From contig DFWO01000147.1 in assembly GCA_002380945.1 (NCBI GenBank), positions 1-42,253 on the forward strand: DNA of 42,253 nt, given 5' to 3'. This stretch comes from Methylococcaceae bacterium UBA4132 (GTDB taxonomy: Bacteria; Pseudomonadota; Gammaproteobacteria; Methylococcales; Methylomonadaceae). Within the stretch, counting starts at the first letter, position 1; the number at the start of each line of letters is the position of its first letter. Shown one piece after another: positions 31,116 to 39,449 of this stretch. A program made the translations under genes and the position numbers. The notes below the pieces were generated by a model. The model made no database searches. It was not told where the DNA came from and worked only from the letters and a program-made list of their open reading frames with translations.

Positions 31116-31955
31116 ATGGCAAAAAAATCTAAAAAGACTGAGACCGTTGCGGATAGTGGCAATCTGTCTAAGCTCAAGAATAAGGAATACGAAAAGGAAC
31201 TACGCCGTCTGCAAGCGGAATTGTGTCATCTGCAAGATTGGGTGGTGAATACGGGACAACGTATCGTCATTGTGTTTGAAGGGCGTGATGCGGCGGGTAA
31301 AGGTGGAACTATCAAAGCACTGACTGAACGGGTTAGTCCGCGTGTGTTCAAAGTGGTGGCATTACCTGCGCCTTCTGATCGTGAAAAAACTCAGATGTAC
31401 ATACAGCGCTATTTGGCGCATTTCCCCGCCGCTGGCGAGGTGGTGATTTTTGATCGTAGCTGGTACAACCGTGCGGGTGTCGAACACGTTATGGGTTTTT
31501 GTACTGATGAGCAGCACCAAAAATTTCTGGAGCTTTGTCCGTTGTTTGAAAAAACCTTTATCGAAAATGGCTTGATGCTAATCAAGTTTTGGCTAGAAGT
31601 CGGTGATGAAGAACAAGAACGACGATTCAAAGCCCGTATCGACGACCCTGTTCGGCAGTGGAAATTGTCGCCTATGGACTTGCCGTCGCGTAAACGTTGG
31701 TATGATTATTCTCTGGCGCGTGATCGAATGCTGGCGGCGACTGATACCGACATTTCACCGTGGCATATTCTACGGTCTGACAACAAAAAACGGGCGCGTC
31801 TAAACTTGATTCACTATCTGTTAGGGCTGATTCCTTACGAACGTACCGAAAGAAAAGAAGTGAAGTTACCCAAACGTTCCATGAAGAATGCCTACGACGA
31901 TGAGGCGACCATGAAAAATCGCCGCTGGATTCCTGCTTATGACTACGGTAAGTAA
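31116..31955 (+). CDS. ppk2: Polyphosphate kinase 2
   Basis: PPK2 transfers phosphate between polyphosphate and nucleotides, usually driving nucleoside di- or triphosphate formation. It has 279 residues, the size of a one-domain class I/II enzyme. Seen: basic N-terminus, IVIVFEGRDAAGKGGTIKALTERVSPRVFKVVALPAPSDREKTQMY (Walker A and lid), EVVIFDRSWYNRAGVEHVMGFC (Walker B), and FWLEVGDEEQERRFKARIDDPVRQWKLSPMDL. The C-terminal WHILRSDNKKRARLNLIHYLL is also typical. The ribosome-binding site AAAGGAG lies nine bases before the ATG. It is monocistronic by spacing. Confidence 0.94.
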   Translation: MAKKSKKTETVADSGNLSKLKNKEYEKELRRLQAELCHLQDWVVNTGQRIVIVFEGRDAAGKGGTIKALTERVSPRVFKVVALPAPSDREKTQMYIQRYLAHFPAAGEVVIFDRSWYNRAGVEHVMGFCTDEQHQKFLELCPLFEKTFIENGLMLIKFWLEVGDEEQERRFKARIDDPVRQWKLSPMDLPSRKRWYDYSLARDRMLAATDTDISPWHILRSDNKKRARLNLIHYLLGLIPYERTERKEVKLPKRSMKNAYDDEATMKNRRWIPAYDYGK

Positions 31956-32097
31956 GCTGTCACGCTAGTTTTTGGTTATCGTTTTTTGCATAGAATCTGC
32001 TAGAATCAAAACATTCACCCCATTAGTCACAAGTATGTGTGCATGGCTAATAAGGTGATCTACACTGGATTTCTACAATAAGAAAGAGGGTGAATAA

Positions 32098-33441
32098 ATG
32101 TCAACGATTAGAAACTTGCTCAATCATACGGCGTTGCTGGAAATTGTCGGCGATTTGATAAGGGTTCGTGCTGAAGGTGTGGCTTTTGGCGATTTGGCAA
32201 TGGTTGAAAATATCGACGGCGAAACCTCTTTAGCCAAAGTAGTTGATTTAGATAGGGATGTAGTCAGTTTACAAGTGTTTGCTGGCGGTAAGGGTTTATC
32301 CAGCGATGCTAAAGTTAATTTTCTAGGTCGTCCGTTAGATGTGGTTTATTCAGACAATATCCTCGGTCGTATTTTTCGTGGTTCGGGTGACTGTATTGAT
32401 GGTGGTCCTGAACTAATCACAGACCCGCGCATTCCTGTCGCAGGTCCTACCGTCAATCCTGTCATGCGTATCATGCCCACGCGTATGATTGAAACTAAAG
32501 TCCCCATGATTGATTTATTCAATTGTCTGGTGGAAAGTCAAAAAATTCCCATTTTCTCCGTGGCAGGTGAGCCATTTAATGAGCTGTTGGCGCGTATTGG
32601 TTTTCAAGCCAATGCCGATGTCGTGGTGTTTGGCGGTATGGGGCTGATTTTTGATGAATATCACTACTTCCGCACGGCCTTTGAAAATCACGGCGTATTT
32701 CATCGCACGGTGATGTTCGTTAATCAAGCCTCAGACCCGTTAGTAGAACGCTTATTAATTCCCGATATGGCGTTAGCAGTGGCTGAAAAAATGGCAGTGG
32801 AACAACATAAAAAAGTCTTGGTATTACTCACCGATATGACTGCTTATGCTGATGCCTTAAAGGAACTGGGCGTGGCGCAAGAGCGCATTCCCGCCGCTCG
32901 CGGTTATATGGGCGATTTGTACACGCAATTGGCTAGCCGTTATGAAAAAGCCTGTGATTTTAAAGGCGCAGGTTCAGTCACTATTTTAAGCGTCACCACC
33001 ATGCCAGGCGATGATGTTACCCATCCTGTTCCCGATAACACGGGTTATATTACCGAAGGGCAGTTTTATCTGCATGACGGGTTTATTGATCCTTTCGGCT
33101 CATTGTCACGCTTAAAACAGCACGTTATCGGCAAACAAACCCGCGAAGATCACAGTCAGATTATGAATACCATGATTCGTTTTTATGCGGGTTCGGTAGA
33201 AGCGCAGAAAAAGCAAGCAATGGCGTTTGAATTGTCAGCGTTTGATAATAAATTATTGAAGTTTGGCAGTTTATTTAAAGAGCGTTTGATGGATACCCGC
33301 GTATCGTTGCCTGTGATTGAGGCATTGGATTTATGCTGGACGATATTAGGCGCGTGTTTTGAACCGCATGAGTTATTGATGAAACAGCAGTTGGTGGATA
33401 AGTATTATCCCAAAAAAGAGTCCTTAACTAACGCGGCGTAA
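32098..33441 (+). CDS. ntpB: V-type ATP synthase/ATPase subunit B
   Basis: This non-catalytic subunit of the V1 hexamer completes the nucleotide-binding interface with subunit A. It has 447 residues. Diagnostic segments: GRIFRGSGDCIDGGPELI, INPVxRIMPTRMIETKVPMIDLFN (variant), SVAGEPFNELLARIGFQA in the P-loop position without a Lys/Thr pair, and TDMTAYADALKELG. The promoter region lies in 31956-32097, and the ribosome-binding site is AGAGGGTGAATAA before the ATG. In most bacteria B follows A; here it opens the operon and A closes it. Confidence 0.95.
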   Translation: MSTIRNLLNHTALLEIVGDLIRVRAEGVAFGDLAMVENIDGETSLAKVVDLDRDVVSLQVFAGGKGLSSDAKVNFLGRPLDVVYSDNILGRIFRGSGDCIDGGPELITDPRIPVAGPTVNPVMRIMPTRMIETKVPMIDLFNCLVESQKIPIFSVAGEPFNELLARIGFQANADVVVFGGMGLIFDEYHYFRTAFENHGVFHRTVMFVNQASDPLVERLLIPDMALAVAEKMAVEQHKKVLVLLTDMTAYADALKELGVAQERIPAARGYMGDLYTQLASRYEKACDFKGAGSVTILSVTTMPGDDVTHPVPDNTGYITEGQFYLHDGFIDPFGSLSRLKQHVIGKQTREDHSQIMNTMIRFYAGSVEAQKKQAMAFELSAFDNKLLKFGSLFKERLMDTRVSLPVIEALDLCWTILGACFEPHELLMKQQLVDKYYPKKESLTNAA

Positions 33442-33447
33442 ACTGTC

Positions 33448-34068
33448 ATGGCAAAGCTCAAATTGAGTAAACACGAATTACACGCGCAACAAGAACAGCT
33501 TAAATTGTATCAACGCTTGTTGCCCGCGCTGGACTTGAAACGGCGGCAGTTGACGATGGAAGTGAAAAAAGCCCAAGCCGATACGATTGCCGCGCAACAA
33601 GCTATAGACGCATTGGAAACAAAAATCGGTACAGAATTACCGATGTTAGCGGATGAGGAATTTCGCATGACGGGGCTGGTGGAATTGAAAAGTTACCAAA
33701 TCACTGAACAAAACGTGGTCGGTGTTAAGTTGCCATTTTTGGCGAGTTTGGATTGTGTGGTAGCGGATTATTCACTACTTGCCACACCGCCATGGGTCGA
33801 TGCCTTGGTGCAGCGTTTAAAAGATGCTACCGAACAACGCATACGCGCCGAAATCGCCGCTGAACGTACTCGCATTCTCGAAGTCGCGGTGCGTAGAATT
33901 ACCCAGCGGGTGAATTTATTTGAAAAAATTCTGATTCCTTCCGCTAAACAAAACATCCAAAAAATTCGTATTGTGCTGGGTGATGCCGAACGCGCCAGCA
34001 TTGTCACCGCTAAAATCGCTAAGAAAAAACGCCAACAACAACGGGATGCAGAATTAGAGGAGGTGTGA
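33448..34068 (+). CDS. ntpD: V-type ATP synthase/ATPase subunit D
   Basis: Subunit D forms the central rotor stalk. It has 206 residues, predicted as long antiparallel helices. The family signatures are KLKLSKHELHAQQEQLKLYQRLLPALDLKRRQLTMEV at the N-terminus, EILEVAVRRITQRVNLFEKILIPSAKQNIQKIRIVLGDAE in the C-terminal half, and the basic AKIAKKKRQQQRDAELE end. It starts six bases after subunit B. Its end contains the ribosome-binding site (GAGGAGG) for subunit I. Confidence 0.95.
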   Translation: MAKLKLSKHELHAQQEQLKLYQRLLPALDLKRRQLTMEVKKAQADTIAAQQAIDALETKIGTELPMLADEEFRMTGLVELKSYQITEQNVVGVKLPFLASLDCVVADYSLLATPPWVDALVQRLKDATEQRIRAEIAAERTRILEVAVRRITQRVNLFEKILIPSAKQNIQKIRIVLGDAERASIVTAKIAKKKRQQQRDAELEEV

Positions 34069-34069
34069 G

Positions 34070-35821
34070 ATGAGCATTGTTAAACTTGCCAAAGTCACGT
34101 TTATTGGTCTGAGTGCAGACCGTGAAAATTTGCTAACTGAATTGCAAAAAAAAGGTTGTTTACAACTTATTCCGTTAGCAACACCTAGCTCTAGCACCGA
34201 AAGCATCAGAAGCATTGCTGGAGCGAACGAAGCCTTAAAATTTCTACAAAGCTATCCACAGCGCAGACGACAACAATTGAATGAAAGCCGTTTTGATGCT
34301 GAAAAAATCGAACAACAAACCTTAGCCGTGCGCGACAAGCTTTATAGGCTAGAAGCTGAACGTGATTTCATCATTAAACGTCTGCAAGATTTACGTCCGT
34401 GGGGCGATTTTGTGTTGCCGCCGTTAGCTGAAATGGGCAATCTTCGCTTCTGGTTTTATGTCGTAGCACACAGTGATATGCCTAAAATTGCCGAACTTGC
34501 CACAACGTTGGAAATTATCAAACGTGATTCGCGGTTTTGTTATGTGGTGGTGGTCGCTGAACATGAGCCAATCCATATTCCGTTGGCGCGTATTCATTTA
34601 GGCGATAAATCCCGCAACCAATTGGAGGAAAGATTGGATGAAGTGGAATTGGCAATTGAAGATGCTATCGCTGAACGGGCTGGATTAACACGCTGGTGTG
34701 AGCTGTTTGCGCGTAACATCAATAAATTACAAAACCGTGCCGCTTGTTTGGCGGCACTGTCACAAACCTATCATCAAGGTACAACCTTTGCGGTACAAGG
34801 TTGGTCACCTGTTGAATGCGTTGCTGAATTAACCGCCTATTCTGAACAACAGGGCTTTTATTTTTCCGCAGAATCCGCGTTGCCCGATGATAATCCGCCC
34901 ACGTTAATGCGTAATTCTCCCTTGTTAGCCGCAGGTGAAGATTTAGTCACCTTTTATATGACACCTGGTTATCGAACATGGGATCCTTCCAGCGTAATCT
35001 TTGTGTCTTTCGTTATTTTTTTCGCCATGATTTTAGCCGATGCAGGTTATGCGTCCGTATTAGGCTTAGGTTTGCTGCTGAACTGGAAAAAATTGTCAGG
35101 GCATAAGTTTCGTCCTTTGCTGCTCTCTATCGTATTGGCTTCAATCGTGTTTGGTATGCTGATGGGCAGTTATTTTGGTGTGACTCCGACTAAGGACAGT
35201 TGGCTGAATACTCTGCATATTATTGATATGAGTAACACCAATCGCATGATGCTGTTGTCGGTGATGATTGGTATTTTTCACATTGTCCTTGCGAATATCA
35301 TGACCGCTTATTGCTATACACATTGGTCGGAACGCTTACCATCGGTTGGTTGGATTAGTATTATTTTTGGTGCGTGCGCCTTGGCAGTGAGCCAACAAAC
35401 GTTAGGCGTTGGGTTGTTGACGTTAGGTGGGCTATTGATTGTGTTATTCACTGCACCTAAAGAAAAACCTTTAACACGTTTTTTACAAGGGCTAGTAGGT
35501 TTAACGCGCTTGTCAGGCGTGATGGGCGATATTTTAAGTTACCTACGGTTGTTCGCGTTGGGCTTGGGTTCTGCTTCGTTAGCACTGGAATTCAATCGCA
35601 TGGCTGGTGATGTGTACACCAGCTACTCTGGCATAGGTTTGGTTTTCGCCTTGTTTATTTTGTTATTTGGACACGGTGTTAATTTGATACTGGGCGTTGC
35701 TAGTGGTGTTATTCATGGCTTGCGTTTGAATGTCATTGAATTTTTCAACTGGGGACTGACTGAGGAGGGGACTTTGTATAAACCATTTAAACAAGTAGAG
35801 GATAAATTATGGAACCGTTAA
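34070..35821 (+). CDS. ntpI: V-type ATP synthase/ATPase subunit I (a-type stator)
   Basis: This membrane stator subunit provides the ion half-channels. It has 583 residues, somewhat shorter than many NtpI proteins. The cytoplasmic N-terminal half has coiled-coil segments. The C-terminal half has about seven membrane helices, starting VIFVSFVIFFAMILADAGYA and including LLLSIVLASIVFGMLMGSYFGV. The key stator arginine lies in DILSYLRLFALGLGSASLALEFN. The gene ends inside the next gene (subunit K) by 13 bases. The start ATG at 34070 follows the D-gene stop directly. Confidence 0.94.
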   Translation: MSIVKLAKVTFIGLSADRENLLTELQKKGCLQLIPLATPSSSTESIRSIAGANEALKFLQSYPQRRRQQLNESRFDAEKIEQQTLAVRDKLYRLEAERDFIIKRLQDLRPWGDFVLPPLAEMGNLRFWFYVVAHSDMPKIAELATTLEIIKRDSRFCYVVVVAEHEPIHIPLARIHLGDKSRNQLEERLDEVELAIEDAIAERAGLTRWCELFARNINKLQNRAACLAALSQTYHQGTTFAVQGWSPVECVAELTAYSEQQGFYFSAESALPDDNPPTLMRNSPLLAAGEDLVTFYMTPGYRTWDPSSVIFVSFVIFFAMILADAGYASVLGLGLLLNWKKLSGHKFRPLLLSIVLASIVFGMLMGSYFGVTPTKDSWLNTLHIIDMSNTNRMMLLSVMIGIFHIVLANIMTAYCYTHWSERLPSVGWISIIFGACALAVSQQTLGVGLLTLGGLLIVLFTAPKEKPLTRFLQGLVGLTRLSGVMGDILSYLRLFALGLGSASLALEFNRMAGDVYTSYSGIGLVFALFILLFGHGVNLILGVASGVIHGLRLNVIEFFNWGLTEEGTLYKPFKQVEDKLWNR

Positions 35822-36255
35822 TGTTGGCACTGGGTTGGATAGGACTGTATGCACCCTTAGCATTAGGTGCAGTCGGTAGCATGATAGGCTGCGCTAGGGC
35901 AGGCGGCGCGGCGTGTGGAGCGTTGTTAGAAGTTGAAAGTGGTTACGGGCGTTTTATCGGCGTTGCCGCGATGCCGTCTTCACAAACTATTTATGGCATT
36001 GTGGTGACGATGGCATTACGTCGTGAACTCACGGTTGATAACTCTGCGGGCATTTTCGGTTTGGGTTTATTGGCAGGTATAGCGATGTTATACGGTGCGA
36101 TTGCCCAAGGCGATGCTTGTGCAGTGTCTATCAATGCCTCTAAAAGCAAGCCCGAAGTGTTTGGTATTTCCTTAGCACCTGCGGCGTTAGTTGAGGGTTT
36201 TTGTGTGTTTGCTTTTGTATTCGCGCTGGTTTTATCAGCGGGTATTCCTAAATAA
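35809..36255 (+). CDS. ntpK: V-type ATP synthase/ATPase subunit K (c-ring)
   Basis: This is the rotor-ring subunit of 148 residues forming two hairpins (four helices). The ion-binding carboxylate is Glu129 in APAALVEGF (helix 4); helix 2 has no acid. The residues M55-P-S-S58-Q59 in helix 2, Q100 in YGAIAQGD (helix 3) and E129 line up with L61, T64, Q65, Q110 and E139 of E. hirae NtpK, which bind Na+. This implies sodium rather than proton transport, though not proven. The start has GAGG seven bases upstream and overlaps the I-gene end. Confidence 0.93.
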   Translation: MEPLMLALGWIGLYAPLALGAVGSMIGCARAGGAACGALLEVESGYGRFIGVAAMPSSQTIYGIVVTMALRRELTVDNSAGIFGLGLLAGIAMLYGAIAQGDACAVSINASKSKPEVFGISLAPAALVEGFCVFAFVFALVLSAGIPK

Positions 36256-36272
36256 TTAACCAGAGCATTGCT

Positions 36273-36920
36273 ATGACAGACGAAAAAAGTGTTCAACAAT
36301 TAGCTGATAGGATTCGTGACCAAGGTGTACACGCGGCGAATGAGCAAGCCAATAAAATTCTGCGTGAGGCAGAAAACGATGCCGCTGCGTTGCTTGCCGC
36401 TGTGCGTTCAGAAGTCGCGCAATTGCGAGAACAAGCACGGCTTGATATTGAAGCCCAACACACCGCCGCTTTAGAAGCTCTCAAATTGTCAGCGCGGGAT
36501 GCCATGCTACAACTAAAAGCCAAAGTATCATCGGAATTTGAAGTGTTCGTGCAACGATTAGTGACTTCAGCAACCAGCGATGAAGAGTTTATTAAATCCA
36601 TCGTACTGGTGTTAGCAAGTCATGCAGAAAAAGAATTGATTGGCGATAAAGAAATTCAAATTTTGATTTCTGAATCCTTGTTAGATGGTCAGCCTGATGA
36701 AACCTTGCGCGAACGTACCAAGCAAACGATTCTCACCTTATCCAGTCAGATGCTACGCGCGGGCGTTGAATTAATCCCCTCCGATGAAATTGATGGCGGC
36801 GCACGCGTGCGCTTAGTGAAAGACAAATTAGAAATTGATTTGTCCGATAAAGCCGTGGCAAAACTGTTGTACCAACGCATTTTGCCGCGTTTTCGCACCA
36901 TACTTGAAGGGACGGAATAG
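36273..36920 (+). CDS. ntpE: V-type ATP synthase/ATPase subunit E
   Basis: This peripheral-stalk subunit has 215 residues. The N-terminal 100 residues are a long Ala/Glu/Gln-rich coiled coil (QLADRIRDQGVHAANEQANKILREAENDAAALL). The C-terminal globular part includes FVQRLVTSATSDEEFIKSIV and ends LYQRILPRFRTILEG, the family end. It follows subunit K by 17 bases and precedes the DUF2764 gene by two bases. It is usually the first gene of the operon in bacteria with this subunit set. Confidence 0.9.
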   Translation: MTDEKSVQQLADRIRDQGVHAANEQANKILREAENDAAALLAAVRSEVAQLREQARLDIEAQHTAALEALKLSARDAMLQLKAKVSSEFEVFVQRLVTSATSDEEFIKSIVLVLASHAEKELIGDKEIQILISESLLDGQPDETLRERTKQTILTLSSQMLRAGVELIPSDEIDGGARVRLVKDKLEIDLSDKAVAKLLYQRILPRFRTILEGTE

Positions 36921-36922
36921 TC

Positions 36923-37594
36923 ATGGCGGCGGACACCAGCTATATCACACTGATTGCCAGTCTGCCGTATTTGCCACCGTTTGAAAAAGCCGAACGCGTG
37001 CCGATTACACGCTTAAAATTGGAACAACGACTCAATATGTTGGTTCATGAACACGCGGTACAGTTAGCGAAAGCCGAAGCCTTAGTAACATGGCGGATGT
37101 CTTTGGCAAAACCCAAAAATGACGCAGAGATGGTGGCGCGTTATCGTGTGTTGTTGCAAGCGGTTAATCATCCTGTGTTGCGTGAGTTCATTGCGTTTCG
37201 CATCGACCAACAAACCGTTTTAGCCGCACTGCGAATGCGCAAAGCGGGGCAGGATGTGACTACGTTTGAACCCATCGCTCATGCCAGTCGCTGGGCAGGT
37301 TTTATTATCAGCCATTGGGAGGATGCCGATTTTAAACTCAGTTTTATGTATCCGTGGTTGCCCGAAGCACGCACCTTACTGGAGGCAAACGATGCGCGTG
37401 GCTTGGATAGATTGTTAATGACCACGGTTTGGCAGCAACTCAGTCGTATCAGCGATAGTAATAGCTTTGGTTTTGAAGCGGTGTTTGCCTTTGTTTTTAA
37501 ATGGGACATTTTGCAAGCATGGTTTGCCAGAAACCCCAGCCAAGCAACAAATCGCTTTCAAGAAATGATTAAAGAGGTCAGAAATGAGCATTGA
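36923..37594 (+). CDS. DUF2764 protein, V-type ATPase-associated (probable subunit C-like connector)
   Basis: The protein has 223 residues and no signal peptide. It starts AADTSYITLIASLPYLPPFEKAERVPITRLKLEQRL, the pattern of DUF2764 proteins that always lie between subunits E and A in the reduced bacterial V-type operons. Later parts are helical with aromatic-rich ends (HASRWAGFIISHWEDADFKLSFMYPWLPEA, NSFGFEAVFAFVFKWDILQAWFAR). No gene for subunit C, F or G is visible, so this protein may take the place of C (d) at the rotor top; this is inference. It overlaps subunit A by 11 bases. Confidence 0.8.
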   Translation: MAADTSYITLIASLPYLPPFEKAERVPITRLKLEQRLNMLVHEHAVQLAKAEALVTWRMSLAKPKNDAEMVARYRVLLQAVNHPVLREFIAFRIDQQTVLAALRMRKAGQDVTTFEPIAHASRWAGFIISHWEDADFKLSFMYPWLPEARTLLEANDARGLDRLLMTTVWQQLSRISDSNSFGFEAVFAFVFKWDILQAWFARNPSQATNRFQEMIKEVRNEH

Positions 37595-39395
37595 ACAGCA
37601 GAGTAGAACTGCCAAAATCATCGGCGTTAAGGAAAGCCTAGTCTTTATTGAAGTCGATGCCAATACCTCGATTATGAAAAATGAGTTGGCTTATATTCAT
37701 GTCGGCGAAGAACGCCTGAAAGCGGAAGTGTTACGCGTGCGACGCGGCACCGCTGATATGCAGGTATTTGAAGATACGCGCGGCGTGTGTGTTGGCGATA
37801 AAGTAGAACTGACGGGCGAAATGTTATCTGCTACTTTAGGACCAGGTTTATTGGGTCAGGTGTTTGATGGCTTGCTTAATCCGCTTCATACGCTTGCCGA
37901 CAATTACGGTTTTTTTCTACCGCGTGGTGTGACTGTTCCTTCATTGAACATGGAAAAAAAATGGCATTTTCAAGCTTGTGTAGCGATAGGCGCGAAAGTT
38001 CCCGCAGGTGGCGCAGTTGGTACAGTGCCTGAAGGTGAATTCCAGCATAAAATCATGATTCCATTTAATGAACCAGAAGCCGTTGAAATCACTTGGCTTA
38101 AAGAAGGCGAGGCAACTGTTGACAGCGTCGTGGCGCGTTATCGTAATAGCAAAGGAATTGAGATGGACATGACGCTGATGCAACGTTGGGCGGTACGTCG
38201 TCCCATGCCTGAAGCCTTGATACGCCGCCGTTTTGCCGAGCGTCTTTATCCAGTCGAACCACTCACCACCACCACGCGTATCATCGATACTTTTTTTCCT
38301 ATCGCACAAGGCGGCACGGCGTGTATTCCAGGTCCTTTTGGTGCAGGTAAAACAGTGTTACAAAGTTTAATTGCCCGTTATTCAACCGTCGATGTGGCGA
38401 TTATCGTAGCTTGTGGTGAACGCGCGGGTGAAGTGGTGGAAACCATCACCGAATATCCCGCCACCAAAGACCCACGAACTGGCGGCACGTTAATGGATAG
38501 AACCATCATTATTTGCAATACCTCCTCCATGCCTGTTGCAGCGCGTGAAGCATCCATTTATACAGGTATTACGCTGGGCGAATACTTTCGGCAAATGGGT
38601 TATCACGTTTTATTGATTGCCGATTCCACCTCACGCTGGGCGCAAGCTATGCGTGAAACGTCAGGACGTATGGAAGAAATCCCAGGTGAAGAAGCTTTTC
38701 CTGCGTATTTGGATTCGTCGATTAAAAATGTGTATGAACGCGCTGGCGTGTTGCGTTGCCCTGATGGTGCAATCGGTAGTTTAACCATGATAGGCACGGT
38801 ATCACCTGCGGGCGGTAATTTTGAAGAACCCGTGACGCAATCTACCTTAGGTACGGTGAAAACTTTTTTGGGGCTATCAGCCGACCGTGCTTATCGGCGT
38901 TTTTATCCTGCAATTGATCCGCTTATTTCATGGTCGCGTTATTTCAATCAATTAGGCGACTGGTTTACCAAAAATCTCGATGCTAACTGGGTTAATGATG
39001 TCAAAGCTATGCAGGCGTTATTGGTACAAGGCGATACCATTTATCAAATGATGCAAGTGACAGGCGAAGAAGGCATTACCGAAGACGATTTTGTGTTGTG
39101 GCAAAAATCGTTACTGCTGGACATGGTGTATCTACAGCAAGATGCGTTTGATGATGTGGATTCTTGCACCTCCAGAGAGCGGCAACTCACCAGTTTTCGT
39201 TTATTAAAAAGCTTGATTGATGCCGATTACCAGTTTGATGACAAAGAAGCGGCGCGTGGTTTTTTCACGGAATTGACCAGCCTTTATAAAAACTGGAACT
39301 ACAGCGCGTTAAAGTCTGCCGATTTTGACCGTTATCATCAGGAAATTCTAAGTTTAGCCAGTCGCTACGGTTATCAAACTGACACAAAGTTATGA
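37584..39395 (+). CDS. ntpA: V-type ATP synthase/ATPase catalytic subunit A
   Basis: This is the catalytic nucleotide-binding subunit, 603 residues. The Walker A motif lies in CIPGPFGAGKTVLQSLIARYS, and the catalytic-Glu region in VIIVACGERAGEVVETITEYPATKDP; also LLIADSTSRWAQAMRETSGRMEEIPGEEAFPAYLDS. The V-type-specific non-homologous insert (TVPEGEFQHKIMIPFN region) is present near residues 145-200, which separates it from F-type beta. The ATG at 37584 lies inside the DUF2764 end, and GAGG precedes it. It is the final gene of the operon. Confidence 0.96.
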   Translation: MSIEQQSRTAKIIGVKESLVFIEVDANTSIMKNELAYIHVGEERLKAEVLRVRRGTADMQVFEDTRGVCVGDKVELTGEMLSATLGPGLLGQVFDGLLNPLHTLADNYGFFLPRGVTVPSLNMEKKWHFQACVAIGAKVPAGGAVGTVPEGEFQHKIMIPFNEPEAVEITWLKEGEATVDSVVARYRNSKGIEMDMTLMQRWAVRRPMPEALIRRRFAERLYPVEPLTTTTRIIDTFFPIAQGGTACIPGPFGAGKTVLQSLIARYSTVDVAIIVACGERAGEVVETITEYPATKDPRTGGTLMDRTIIICNTSSMPVAAREASIYTGITLGEYFRQMGYHVLLIADSTSRWAQAMRETSGRMEEIPGEEAFPAYLDSSIKNVYERAGVLRCPDGAIGSLTMIGTVSPAGGNFEEPVTQSTLGTVKTFLGLSADRAYRRFYPAIDPLISWSRYFNQLGDWFTKNLDANWVNDVKAMQALLVQGDTIYQMMQVTGEEGITEDDFVLWQKSLLLDMVYLQQDAFDDVDSCTSRERQLTSFRLLKSLIDADYQFDDKEAARGFFTELTSLYKNWNYSALKSADFDRYHQEILSLASRYGYQTDTKL

Positions 39396-39449
39396 TAGGC
39401 TAGACACTATTAATTATGAATTCCTAATTTTAATCAACCAGAGAATATT

